64,000 nucleotides of DNA, from NCBI GenBank assembly GCA_900316835.1, contig ONEL01000015.1, positions 1-64,000 on the forward strand, in the 5' to 3' direction. The notes beneath the pieces are model-generated. The model made no database searches, was not told where the DNA came from, and worked only from the letters and a program-made list of their open reading frames with translations. Positions 8,167 to 17,003 of the stretch are shown in pieces. Positions within the stretch are counted from its first letter, which is position 1, and the number at the start of each line of letters is the position of its first letter. The position numbers were made by a program, and so were the translations under genes. The DNA comes from an uncultured Prevotellaceae bacterium. GTDB lineage: Bacteria; Bacteroidota; Bacteroidia; Bacteroidales; Muribaculaceae.

Positions 8167-8604
8167 CTAAAAACCAGCACGAACCATAGATACTATATCC
8201 AACTCTTCCTTGGTAATACCTAGTTCTTTTCTCATCTCATTGAAAATATCCGTTTGATATTTCGTCTGTTCCTCTAACGTCAGAGGTTCACTCTGAAGAG
8301 TCTTTTGGATGATATCATTATAGTATTGGTTAATTAAACCAGACAATTTTGAGCCAGCATATAACAAGAGTTTATTAGTGCTAGCTTGTAAAAGCAAGAA
8401 ATTATCTCTATTACCAACATTTATCATCCTTTGAAGGGCTTCGATATATTCATAGTAAGCCTTTCTTCGAATAACTTCCATCTTGGCTTTATTATCATTT
8501 TCATATTCTTTTCGTTTTCCCAAATATGAAAATAGACTAGGAATTAAAGCTCCTATACATGCGGAACCAGCAGCTATCAAGGCTGTAAGTATTGTATTAT
8601 CCAT
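8167..8604 (-). CDS. Small protein of unknown function with N-terminal membrane helix
   Basis: I do not recognise this 145-aa protein. Residues 5-28 (LTALIAAGSACIGALIPSLF) form one transmembrane helix, followed by a charged, helical and largely coiled-coil-like region (SYLGKRKEYENDNKAKMEVI onward). There is no signal peptidase site and no catalytic motif. It lies 18 bases upstream of the TPR gene and 12 bases downstream of mod, all on the minus strand, so it is in the R-M operon. Base composition matches the TPR gene rather than mod. The two probably arrived together and may act together at the inner membrane (inference). Such one-helix proteins occur as small partners in defence operons and also as unrelated cargo. 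Confidence 0.55.
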   Translation of the reverse strand: MDNTILTALIAAGSACIGALIPSLFSYLGKRKEYENDNKAKMEVIRRKAYYEYIEALQRMINVGNRDNFLLLQASTNKLLLYAGSKLSGLINQYYNDIIQKTLQSEPLTLEEQTKYQTDIFNEMRKELGITKEELDIVSMVRAGF

Positions 8605-8616
8605 TATGATTTGATA

Positions 8617-10530
8617 TTAAATAATTTTTCTTACTGTATCTTTACTATACTCTTCCCAGATTTGCTCGAAGTTGTCGGCCACTTGGTCGTTGGCGAGGCT
8701 GCTGTCGCGCATAACGAAGTAGTAGGGCTGTTGGCGGGCTATCTCTGTGATGGTCGTCTCATTCACTTCTTCGTCGAAGCAAGCCATCAGGTAGCCGTCG
8801 CTGACACTCCAGACAGTCTTGCCGGCAATGCTGCGCTTTTCAATCTTGGCACTCAACTCAATGCCAAGTTCTATCATTGTCTGGAAAAGCAGGTCTTCCT
8901 CTGTGCGATCGGGCTTGATGTTGTCATCGAAGAGTTTCTGCTCGTTAAATTCCGATGGAGTGTAATAGACATCCTGCATGTTCGACGAGTCGAGCTTCAG
9001 AACACGGAAACCTGTGTCAAGGTCTTGTGTGGTCAGCGGTGACTCCTCTTTGATTTTCTTTCCTGCACGACGGATGCGTTCTTTTCCTATTTCGCAGATA
9101 TTTTTGTAGCCAGCCTTGTAAGCCTCACTATCTTCTGCTGTTTCTTCTGGTAATTGAACCATTATAAACTTCCGCTTGCCGCCATCTTCTGCATTGAGTT
9201 GCATCACAGCGTGGGCGGTCGTTGCAGAACCGGAGAAGAAATCAAGGATGATGGAATTCTCAGAACGTCTAACAGCGGTCAAAAGTAATTGAGATAATAG
9301 TGATGTTGGCTTAGGAAAGTCAAATGGCCTAAATTCAAATAACATGCGTTGTTCTGCTGTTCCCTGAGCGGTATTGCTTTGATCAGAAGTTATTAAATTC
9401 CTAAATGGTATTGACCTTTCGCATGGTTTTCCCTCATTGTCAACTTTCGCATACCGTTTATTATACACATTCCATTCTGTACCAGACTTCTTGAATACAA
9501 TAAATCCATTCTCTAACCCCCATTGCACTTTGGTCTTACTCCATAAATAATTCCATCCTTCGGAGTTTCTTTCCGTGGTACCACCGGGCCATCTCAGAGT
9601 GCCATCAGGCATTTCTATTGGAAAGTTGAGAGCCTCTGAATAATGTCCTGCAACCCTACGCCTGTCCATTTTGTCAATTGTATATTTACCTCTTTCCTTG
9701 ACGTATTCATCGACAAAAGAGAAAGAATTATCATCTGTTAATTTACCATCGAACTCAAATCTATTCCTGCATTTTGTATAAACCAGAATATTTTCAGTTA
9801 CAGTTACGATATCCGTTCCTGTATTAGAACCGGCCGTAGATTGCCATATCATGTTAGCAACAAAATTCGACTCACCAAATATCTCATTACAAACATTCTC
9901 TAAATTCTTGAGTTCACAATCATCTATCGAAATAAATATCACGCCATCCTCACTCAGCAAATCTTTTGCCACTTTCAAACGTGGATATATCATATTGAGC
10001 CAGTCTGTGTGAAAACGACCGTTACTCTCTGTATTGGCAACAAGGCGGTTCCCTTCTTCATCTTCTTGTCCACTATTGTGCATATATTCACCAGCCGACT
10101 GCGAAAAGTCATCGTTATACACGAAGTCATTACCTGTGTTATATGGCGGGTCGATATAAATCATCTTCACCTTGCCCAAATAGTTCTCACGCAGCAACTT
10201 CAGCACTTGCAGGTTGTCACCCTCAATGTAGAGGTTCTGTGTGTTATCGAAGTCCACGCTCTCTTCACGACAAGGGCGCAGGGTGTCGGTCGTAGGGGCA
10301 TTGGCCAGTCGGATGGCATTTCGTTTATCAGGCCAAGTGAACTGATAGCGTTCCTCGACCCCCTCCACAATGTCCTTCGACAATTCCTGTCGCAACTGGT
10401 CGAAGTCAATAGCCACTTCCGGCTTCCCTTCATCGTTCAGCCGTTCCGTCAGGCAGTTGGGAAATAATTCCCCAATCCGCTTTATATTCTCATCCACGAT
10501 GTTCGTGGTCTGCATGTTTAATTTATCCAT
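8617..10530 (-). CDS. mod: Type III DNA methyltransferase, Mod subunit
   Basis: This 637-aa N6-adenine methyltransferase supplies site recognition and protection for the type III system. The order is that of the beta class: the catalytic motif IV MIYIDPPYNTGNDF (about residue 120) precedes the central target-recognition region (about 230-410), and motif I ILDFFSGSATTAHAV, the SAM-binding site, comes after it (about 425). All key residues (DPPY, FxGS) are present. DNA for the target-recognition region (about 9240-9960) looks AT-richer than the flanks, consistent with exchange of this module between mod alleles. The gene begins 120 bases after the degenerate helicase. Starts at 10530 or the second Met (10515) are both possible. 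Confidence 0.93.
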   Translation of the reverse strand: MDKLNMQTTNIVDENIKRIGELFPNCLTERLNDEGKPEVAIDFDQLRQELSKDIVEGVEERYQFTWPDKRNAIRLANAPTTDTLRPCREESVDFDNTQNLYIEGDNLQVLKLLRENYLGKVKMIYIDPPYNTGNDFVYNDDFSQSAGEYMHNSGQEDEEGNRLVANTESNGRFHTDWLNMIYPRLKVAKDLLSEDGVIFISIDDCELKNLENVCNEIFGESNFVANMIWQSTAGSNTGTDIVTVTENILVYTKCRNRFEFDGKLTDDNSFSFVDEYVKERGKYTIDKMDRRRVAGHYSEALNFPIEMPDGTLRWPGGTTERNSEGWNYLWSKTKVQWGLENGFIVFKKSGTEWNVYNKRYAKVDNEGKPCERSIPFRNLITSDQSNTAQGTAEQRMLFEFRPFDFPKPTSLLSQLLLTAVRRSENSIILDFFSGSATTAHAVMQLNAEDGGKRKFIMVQLPEETAEDSEAYKAGYKNICEIGKERIRRAGKKIKEESPLTTQDLDTGFRVLKLDSSNMQDVYYTPSEFNEQKLFDDNIKPDRTEEDLLFQTMIELGIELSAKIEKRSIAGKTVWSVSDGYLMACFDEEVNETTITEIARQQPYYFVMRDSSLANDQVADNFEQIWEEYSKDTVRKII

Positions 10531-10539
10531 ATTATATTA

Positions 10540-10660
10540 TAATTTTTGGACGCATTTTGGTCATTTACAAACAATTGACAGTCAACACATTGTGTGGTAA
10601 TTTTGTTTAATTTCGCTCTTTTGGGACGTCAATTTTGGACGTTTTTTGGTCATTTAATCT
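10540..10660. repeat. Pair of short direct repeats in the mod leader
   Basis: Two copies of a roughly 25-bp sequence, differing at a few bases, lie about 80 bp apart: TTTGGACGCATTTTGGTCATTTA near 10554 is matched by TTTGGACGTTTTTTGGTCATTTA near 10634. On the minus strand each copy begins ATGACCAAAA. The copy at 10652 opens a 23-codon frame (MTKKRPKLTSQKSEIKQNYH...) that overlaps the stop of the helicase-tail remnant as ATGA. The repeats could be a regulatory leader for mod or a deletion footprint. Confidence 0.5.
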
Positions 10661-12259
10661 CTCCTCTTCTTTTTAACTCCTCCAGACCAATGCCTAAGGC
10701 TTTTGTCATCAGTTCGGAATTTTTAATATATGCATCACTAGATGGCTGTATCAAGGTCGGTCAGATGTGGATTCCTGGATATGGGCTTCAGTCGTTCAGG
10801 AAAGGTTCCGATGTCTGCCGTATCGTAATACTGCTGTATGTGCTTACGACTACGGGCGATGGTGACAGCATCGAGCAGACGGAAGAAATCGAAGTCGAGC
10901 ATCCTCAGAAGTCTCTCTGTGGTACGCTCTTCTGGTGGAAGGTCTGCCCAAATGTTATAAGAGCCTTGTGCCTGACGGAAGATGTCATCAATGCCCCGAT
11001 TGGTGGGTAACAGTTTGTCGAAAGCTTCAGATTCCCCTTCGTATGCCAGCTGGAGCTGGTTCTTCAGGTCGTTGAAACGATTATTGACTGGTGTAGCTGA
11101 GAGCATCAGCACTTTAGTCTTCACGCCAGAGCGGATGACCTTGTTCATCAGACGGAGATAACGATTCTCCTTTGGGTTCTCGCCGTTCTCATCGGTGCTC
11201 ACCTTACCACCATTACGGAAATTATGGCTCTCATCAATGACTACAAGGTCATAGTTGCTCCAATTTACACGTTCCAAATCGAGGTCATTACTGCGGCCAT
11301 GTTCACGCGAGAGGTCTGTGTGATAGAGAATGTCGTAATTCAAACGGTCTTTCGCCAACGGATTGTTAACGTAGTTCTGGCGATAAGTATTCCAGTTCTC
11401 AAACAGTTTTTTGGGGCAAAGCACTAAAACAGTTCGGTTACGGCTCTCAAAATACTTGATGACCGACAGGGCGGTGAAAGTCTTTCCCAAGCCAACACTG
11501 TCTGCAAGGATGCAGCCATTGTACTTCTCCAGAGAGCTTATTCCAGATGGCAGAATTCTTGAAGCCAGTTGCCTCTTTTGGCAGCTCATCTTCGCTGATG
11601 TCTTCCAAAAACTCATTGAATATGTTATAGAGTGCCACAAAGTACAAGAACTCAGGAGCGTTCTCTTTGTAGGCATTGCTGATACTGTCAATGACCTCTT
11701 CAGTCACCACCTGTAAGCGGCCACTGTCATTCCATATTTGGTTAAAGAGGTCGATGTATGCCTTTGAGAAGGGTGTTTCGGCCTTCTGTATCATGGTATA
11801 GGCATTGTTGCCTCTTTCACACCCAAGGTCAACTGTGGTAAAGCCGTTGATGGGTGAATAACTGATGTCATCAAGGTTAATGAAACCCATCATCTGCTCA
11901 TTGGTCCTGTTTGACTTGAAACAAGCCTTTTCCCTTATCCAGTCAGCACATTCACGGGCAATAGCCTTTTGGGTCAGTTCGTTGCGGAGCTTCACTTCAA
12001 ACTCTGAACCATAAAGCGTCCGTTCACGGTCTAAACGGGGAATGTAGAATTCACGTTGCTGCTTTGGAGTCTTCTCTGTTGTAAATGTCGGCGAAGTGAA
12101 AATAAAACGGAGTTCCTTGATGTCCTTCAATGCCTCCTTCAACTCCTGAAAGGCATAGATGGAGAAGCAGGATGCCGCTATGGATAGTCGGCTTCCGGCT
12201 TTCATTTGCGCTACAATGTCATCCCGTAGCGTCTTGTTGATGTTGTTTATTAACTCCAT
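10650..12259 (-). pseudogene. Broken PLD/SNF2-family helicase
   Basis: The N-terminal part (12259 to about 11530) reads MELINNINKTLRDDIVAQMK onward and resembles the phospholipase D-like N-terminus of large Bacteroidota SNF2 helicases. Near 11530 the frame changes: FKNSAIWNKLS runs on out of frame, while the next frame continues EKYNGCILADSVGLGKTFTA (Walker A), VVIDESHNFRN (DExH) and LMLSATPVNNR (motif III). The helicase frame stops at 10738, far short of a full SF2 core: motifs IV-VI are missing. Across the junction another frame encodes a plausible C-terminus (LIQPSSDAYIKNSELMTKAL...GEIK) ending at 10650, as though a large internal deletion joined two ends out of frame. Two lesions make it non-functional. 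Family members are normally about 1000 aa. It heads the leftward R-M operon. Confidence 0.8.
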
Positions 12260-12876
12260 CTATCTTAATAAGAACCCCCAAGCAGTGTCTCGACAGGCGA
12301 CCAAACCTTTGCATACACAGCGAGGGGATTCCATATATCGTTTGCCTATTGGCTCTTTGGGTCATTTGTCGAAATGTGAACATGATTGTTTGTCATGCGC
12401 ACATTGCATGGACGCAAAGTTACTAAAAATAATCCGAAAAACAGGCAATTCCTATATTAAATAAGGTAAAGAAGGTGTTTTTTATGTCATTTTGGTATCA
12501 AAACGTCACCTTTACCTTTCTTTTTCCTTTCATTTAGTCCACAAAATGGTATCTATTTTTAAGAATACATTTGGTCATGTCAGATTAAACATAACAAATA
12601 TGAATCGTTTTAAACCTATTTCCTGCGGAAACATAAAGAATAACACACCTTTCCGTTGATTATAGACACTTTGTTGTTCTATTTTCAGCGGATTTAATAA
12701 AATGTATTCTACACAAAAATACATGATGTCGTAATTGTGAAAGACACTTATTAAACCATGCTGTATTATCTGTTTTTTCAAGGAAAAAGACAAAAATAAG
12801 TGATAAAATGAAGATTATTCATGAATTGTTTATTATATTAAACATTTTTATTTTTTGCACCCAATAAGATACAATT
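12260..12876. other. Divergent intergenic region, AT-rich
   Basis: This separates the leftward R-M operon from the rightward Xre gene. It contains the candidate operon promoter (12414-12448) and an imperfect inverted repeat (AAGGTAAAGAAGGTG at 12463-12477 against CACCTTTACCTTT at 12507-12519), which could be an operator or a hairpin. From 12540 to 12870 the sequence is very AT-rich and I see no gene in it. Confidence 0.5.
12414..12448 (-). promoter_or_regulatory. Candidate promoter of the R-M operon
   Basis: On the minus strand TAACTTTGC (12422-12414) matches the -7 consensus TAnnTTTG. TTGCCTG (12448-12442) lies 19 bp upstream in the -33 position and matches only TTG of TTTG. The predicted start of transcription is about 150 bases before the helicase ATG. 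Confidence 0.55.
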
Positions 12877-13176
12877 ATGGGAAAGAACACATTTGGTAAA
12901 ATGATGCCAAGGGCATTGAGCCAGAACCTGAAGATTATGGGCGAGCAAATCATTATGGCCCGCAAGCGTAGGCATCGGTCTATGCAGGACATTGCAGACA
13001 GAGCTACGGTGACACGACTCACTATCTCAAAGGTAGAACATGGTGACCCGACGGTTTCTATGGGTATCTATGCACGTGTGCTCTTTGCACTTAATCTGGA
13101 AAACGACATCACCTTGCTTGCTGCTGACGATGCTCTTGGCAGACAGCTTCAGGATGCAGAATTATTGAGGAAATGA
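12877..13176 (+). CDS. Xre-family helix-turn-helix regulator, HipB-like and orphan
   Basis: A 99-aa protein with an HTH_XRE domain at residues 20-80: SMQDIADRATVTRLTISKVE contains the helix-turn-helix, and VSMGIYARVLFALNLENDI is the following dimer helix. Proteins with this form usually act as HipB-type antitoxins or autoregulators just upstream of a HipA-like kinase. Here no hipA follows; only about 100 bp separate it from the convergent gene at 13281, so the partner was lost or never present. It might repress the R-M operon that starts divergently 617 bp away, but no binding site links them. The first Met is used; a second at residue 9 is possible. Confidence 0.75.
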   Translation: MGKNTFGKMMPRALSQNLKIMGEQIIMARKRRHRSMQDIADRATVTRLTISKVEHGDPTVSMGIYARVLFALNLENDITLLAADDALGRQLQDAELLRK

Positions 13177-13280
13177 AAAAGATTACAGTTATAGCTTTGT
13201 AGCGCAACTGAAACATGTTGCGCAGAGACGGAAACTCATTGGAATCCAACGGAATATTGGTCATTGAGTATGCCTGGCGA

Positions 13281-15050
13281 TTAAATATCCTTTCCGCAAC
13301 ACTTCTTGTATTTCTTTCCGCTGCCACATGGACAAGGGTCGTTTCTACCAATCTCTGCAAATGGATTAATGTAAGGGTCTTGATCTCTACTTATAAGATG
13401 TTCTAATTCCGTTGGACTTAAATTTCCCAAGCATTCTTGCATCGCATCAATAAATGCTGTGTCACCTTCAGTGTCTTGACACACTCTCCACTCTTTTTCA
13501 TCAGGGATGGCCTTACGAGCCTCTTCATAGAATGGGAACTTTGCTACATCGCTATGATGTTCCGGGTCGCGAGATAATGCAGCTAAATCATGATAATACT
13601 GGTCAAAATCTCGTTGCTGTAAAAACATCTCATCGTCGTTTAGCGGGTCATATTCAATGCCTTTTTCCACAGCCTCTTTCATGCGCATCCACACGCCAAA
13701 GACACGCGGCAACTTGCGTATTCGCAAAATTTTTCTTTGCGGTCCCATTATCAACCGCGCAGCTTTAATCGCTTTAGTCTTGACTTCAGCATCTATTACA
13801 TTGTTCTCCGAACGCTCCATCTCACGTATTGCTATGAGAGCTTTCTCACGGGCCGGATCATAATAATCATAGGAACTCTCAACAATCCAATCACGCACAT
13901 TCCAAAACCAGCGTCGGTCCACCCGCAAAGTCCTCTCGCCGGAATGCCAGTCATTCAGCATTTCTCGCTGAACAGATATTGGACCTATGGTCAATTCCTC
14001 ATCGGTTGGATGACGATGATAGAAAACCATAACAAGATCATTATACATCACCACATAGGGCGAGCATTCTTTTCGATAGCCAAAGATACCTTTGTCTCCA
14101 TCACGCAGATTGCAGGCTCTAAATATCGCATACCTCCAGTCAGCAAGATTAGTATCACTTTCCTCAATCTCTTTGACTGTATTCAACATATTATCGTCCA
14201 ACAGTTTGCGAAGAGCGAGTTCTTCATGTATATCCATGAAGATACTCATGCTTCCCATCGACATTCGCCAGAGTACAGAAAGCCAGAAAAGATAGGCAAC
14301 CCTGGGATGTATTTTTTTCTTTTGACCATTATAAAATTGCGAATAAGCCATCTCAAGCACACCAAATCGGTTTTCGCAATTAGAACAAAATTCATTATCA
14401 AATTCCAGTTGGTTTACATTCTTATTTATATCTTCATCTGTCACTTCCTTTTTCCCCTCGCCCAGCGCAAAACGCCAGTCGGGAACCTCGCGTCCATAGA
14501 ACTGGCAATTCTTCTCCATATCATTAATAAAATCATGATTGAGAGCCTCATGAAAACGTTTACCTTTGCCATCCCAAGAGAAAGCAGGATGCGCAAGGAA
14601 GTTCGGGACCATGTGTGAGCCCGTTTTGTTGGCAGGCATCACTCTACACAAACAACAACGAGTATCATTACGCGCCACCACTAAATTTTGATGACGTTCA
14701 GGAGTGGATTTGTGAATTCTTTCTAGTTCTCCAAACAAGCCATTAAGCTCCGATTTTTGTTCATCATTATATTTCTTTGACCTCATAAAACCGCCCATGC
14801 GTTTCGACACTTCATCATATCGCGCATGAACTTGAGCATACATATTGTTATGCGTTAAATATTTTGCACTTGCCAAATTCATCAACACATAAGCAAACAT
14901 TGCCTCATAGCAATATAAAGAGTCACCAAACTCCTCTTTATAGGCCTGCTCAAGAGCATCAATCCTTTTCTGCATCAACAAACCATCACGGGCCTCAACG
15001 CTCACAATAAGCCCTCGTGCCAAATCAACAACCCTCTGGTAATTGTTCAT
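13281..15050 (-). CDS. Large protein with HNH-like Cys/His region and C-terminal SEC-C motif
   Basis: I do not recognise the whole protein (589 aa). Residues 130-230 hold C132-x2-C135, GSHMVPNFL (H146) and C222-x2-C225 in [10 protein letters not shown]. Two CxxC knuckles around a conserved S-H-x-V-P are the layout of zinc-bound HNH/treble-clef nuclease domains. The C-terminus (about 566-587) is a textbook SEC-C zinc motif, [18 protein letters not shown], found on SecA and on many proteins needing a metal-bound partner-binding tail. The middle is helical with no assigned domain. There is no signal peptide. It sits at the edge of a defence island in single-gene form. A nuclease-type defence role is inference; an alternative is a housekeeping metal protein. 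Confidence 0.6.
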   Translation of the reverse strand: MNNYQRVVDLARGLIVSVEARDGLLMQKRIDALEQAYKEEFGDSLYCYEAMFAYVLMNLASAKYLTHNNMYAQVHARYDEVSKRMGGFMRSKKYNDEQKSELNGLFGELERIHKSTPERHQNLVVARNDTRCCLCRVMPANKTGSHMVPNFLAHPAFSWDGKGKRFHEALNHDFINDMEKNCQFYGREVPDWRFALGEGKKEVTDEDINKNVNQLEFDNEFCSNCENRFGVLEMAYSQFYNGQKKKIHPRVAYLFWLSVLWRMSMGSMSIFMDIHEELALRKLLDDNMLNTVKEIEESDTNLADWRYAIFRACNLRDGDKGIFGYRKECSPYVVMYNDLVMVFYHRHPTDEELTIGPISVQREMLNDWHSGERTLRVDRRWFWNVRDWIVESSYDYYDPAREKALIAIREMERSENNVIDAEVKTKAIKAARLIMGPQRKILRIRKLPRVFGVWMRMKEAVEKGIEYDPLNDDEMFLQQRDFDQYYHDLAALSRDPEHHSDVAKFPFYEEARKAIPDEKEWRVCQDTEGDTAFIDAMQECLGNLSPTELEHLISRDQDPYINPFAEIGRNDPCPCGSGKKYKKCCGKDI

Positions 15051-15219
15051 ATATAATAGTTTTACAAAATAACATTCAGCTTCTTGACTTCTTTTCTTAA
15101 CAGTTTTGAGAATCCCGCTTAGCCAGTTTCTTCACATTGAAATCTTTCCAGAATAAATTGATGGGGGTACAAGCATGTATAGCAAATACCCCCCTCAAAC
15201 ATTACAAATAGGGAAAAAC

Positions 15220-15243
15220 GCGAAGTTTTTTTTATCGCTTCGC
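15220..15243. terminator. Hairpin terminator between ADH and the SEC-C gene
   Basis: Arms GCGAAG (15220-15225) and CTTCGC (15238-15243) flank a T-rich loop, with TTTTTATTT after the right arm and A-rich sequence before the left arm. It can act rightwards, and leftwards the AAAAA run supplies a T tract, but the stem is short. Location just after the ADH stop on the opposite strand suggests it ends the adh transcript. Confidence 0.5.
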
Positions 15244-15275
15244 ATTTTTATTTACATTAGCGGGTGGCTTAGGCA

Positions 15276-16454
15276 TTACTTCATGCACATGTTGAAGATT
15301 TCTTCCACATCGTGTTGCTTGAGGTCGATAAAGCCGTGCAGCGTGTCGCCTCCCACAGCTTTCTTAGCCATTACCGCGAAGTGCTCCTCGTTGATACCCA
15401 CCTCAGGAAGTGTGCTCTTGAGCTGGAGAGTGTTGAAGAGGAAGTCGCTTAGGCAGTCTATTGCCTTGTCAGCAATCTCCATGGGTGGCAGTGACGGGTC
15501 GATACCAAAGACGTTTACACCAAACTGCACATATTTCGACACAGTTGCCTCGCTCAAGCAATATTTCATCCAGCGTGGGGTGAGAATGGCGAGTCCCAAA
15601 CCATGTGTAATGTCGTAGAACGCCGACAGCTCATGCTCCATGGGGTGACAACTCCATGCCTTGCGCTTGCCACCGTTGATAAAACCGTTAATAGCCCACG
15701 ACGAGGTCCACATAAGGTTAGCTCGAGCCTCATAGTTCTCGGGGTCCTTCATAGCTACTGGAGCGAAGCGGATAATGGTCTTCATCAAGCCTTCCATGAA
15801 GCAGTCGAGCATGTATAGGTCATCCTGCAAGTTGAAGTAGACCTCGATGATGTGCGACATCATGTCGGCAGCGCCACAAGCGGTCTGGTAAGGTGAAACG
15901 GTGAATGTGTTGGTTGGATCAAGGAACGAAGCCTTGGGCAGCAATGCCGGAGCCAGTCGTCCGTTCTTGTCCTTAGTCTCAGGATTAGTAATCACACCGC
16001 CCGTGTCCATTTCAGAACCCGTAGCCGAGAGAGTGAGAATGGTGACGATGGGCAACGCACGCTCAATGGGAGCCTGCTTGCTATAGTCCATGAAATCCCA
16101 TGGGTCGTGGTCGACACAAGCACCGGCAGCCATAAACTTAGTGGCATCGATAGTAGAGCCACCCCCCACTGCCAGTAGCACGTCGATATTGTGCTCTTTA
16201 CACATTTGTGCGCCACGGCGCACTGAGTCGATGCGTGGATTAGGCTCAATTCCCGAGAGTTCATAAAGTTCCAGTCCAGCGTCTTTAATTTCCTTGACAA
16301 CACGGTCATAGAGTCCAATTCGCTTGATTGAGCCTCCGCCATAGGTCATAAGCACTCGCGTGCCATATTTTTTCAGCTCAGCCGCTAAGTTTTTCAACTG
16401 ATCACGCCCAAAGTAGACACGCACCGGGATGTCATAAATAAAATCGTTTATCAT
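15276..16454 (-). CDS. Iron-containing alcohol dehydrogenase (YqhD/BdhA type)
   Basis: This 392-aa group III dehydrogenase reduces aldehydes to alcohols, in this subfamily usually with NADPH. The N-terminus NDFIYDIPVRVYFG and the GGGS nucleotide loop (LLAVGGGSTIDATKF, about residue 95) are typical. Metal ligands are visible in order: the Asp in CGAADMMSH, the His in the same segment, and the two His of HPMEHELSAFYDITHGLGLA (about 265-285). Length is normal for the family. It has its own -7 box at 16520-16512 and follows the redox operon on the same strand, so it may serve the same carbonyl-detoxifying response. The substrate cannot be read from sequence. Confidence 0.9.
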   Translation of the reverse strand: MINDFIYDIPVRVYFGRDQLKNLAAELKKYGTRVLMTYGGGSIKRIGLYDRVVKEIKDAGLELYELSGIEPNPRIDSVRRGAQMCKEHNIDVLLAVGGGSTIDATKFMAAGACVDHDPWDFMDYSKQAPIERALPIVTILTLSATGSEMDTGGVITNPETKDKNGRLAPALLPKASFLDPTNTFTVSPYQTACGAADMMSHIIEVYFNLQDDLYMLDCFMEGLMKTIIRFAPVAMKDPENYEARANLMWTSSWAINGFINGGKRKAWSCHPMEHELSAFYDITHGLGLAILTPRWMKYCLSEATVSKYVQFGVNVFGIDPSLPPMEIADKAIDCLSDFLFNTLQLKSTLPEVGINEEHFAVMAKKAVGGDTLHGFIDLKQHDVEEIFNMCMK

Positions 16455-16511
16455 AAATGTGTTTCTAAGTTAAAGATGTTAATAAAAAAACAATCATGTC
16501 TCAATGCTGAG

Positions 16512-16520
16512 GCAAAGATA
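16512..16520 (-). promoter_or_regulatory. -7 box for the alcohol dehydrogenase gene
   Basis: TATCTTTGC on the minus strand is a consensus -7 element 58 bases upstream of the ADH start. The -33 region overlaps the end of the NTF2-like gene and has no clear TTTG. Confidence 0.45.
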
Positions 16521-16529
16521 AGAAAAAAA

Positions 16530-17003
16530 TCAATAAGTGCTAGCCTTGGAGTCGAGCAATAACCAGCGACCGCCACGCTTTTCAAGGTGAAATGTGAGCT
16601 GTAGTCGCCATGTGTGGCGACCGCCGCCAAAGACCGCCGCCTCTACCCTACTGCGCCCAACCATTGTGGCACGGTTTCCGGCGACATTGACATCAACACT
16701 ATCGTGAGTGGCTGAATAGTAGTTCAGCACACCGCTTGCTATTGCATTAATGTAGACCTGCTTGTTTTGCCTCATGCCAGTCATGTGAGTGAGTACAAAC
16801 TCGGGCGCGTGAATCTCGTTGAGTGTGGCTGTGTCCTTGTTGATCATAGCCTGACACATGCGGCAATAAAGGTCGTAAATTAGTTCCTTATCGTCCATAT
16901 TATTGTTGACAGAAGCACAAGATTGTTGCCCCTTGCCTTGAGAGCACGCACACAAGTGCAATGGGGCAAGCAGCAACAATCCTGTCAAGAACAATCTTGT
17001 CAT
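16530..17003 (-). CDS. NTF2-like (DUF4440/SnoaL-type) lipoprotein
   Basis: This 157-aa protein has a lipoprotein-type signal (MTRLFLTGLLLLAPLHLCAC, Cys at 18 or 20), then a cone-shaped NTF2-like fold: helices DKELIYDLYCRMCQAMINKD, then strands ending in TFHLEKRGGRWLLLDSKAST, the usual W-x-(I/L) ending of DUF4440/SnoaL families. Such proteins bind small ligands or carry out simple isomerase or hydratase chemistry, or have no enzymatic role. It overlaps the aldo/keto reductase stop by four bases (ATGA), so it is translated with it. It is the last gene of the redox operon and the second NTF2-like protein in it. Probable periplasmic or outer-membrane location. Confidence 0.78.
   Translation of the reverse strand: MTRLFLTGLLLLAPLHLCACSQGKGQQSCASVNNNMDDKELIYDLYCRMCQAMINKDTATLNEIHAPEFVLTHMTGMRQNKQVYINAIASGVLNYYSATHDSVDVNVAGNRATMVGRSRVEAAVFGGGRHTWRLQLTFHLEKRGGRWLLLDSKASTY

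Noticed and set aside
13177..13280. hipA relic after the HipB-like gene
   Set aside because: Only about 100 bp are available and no HipA-like residues are recognisable in any frame.
950..15276. Complete integrative element with attachment sites
   Set aside because: No integrase, relaxase, tRNA gene or flanking direct repeat could be identified; the island may be mobile in origin but borders are not visible.
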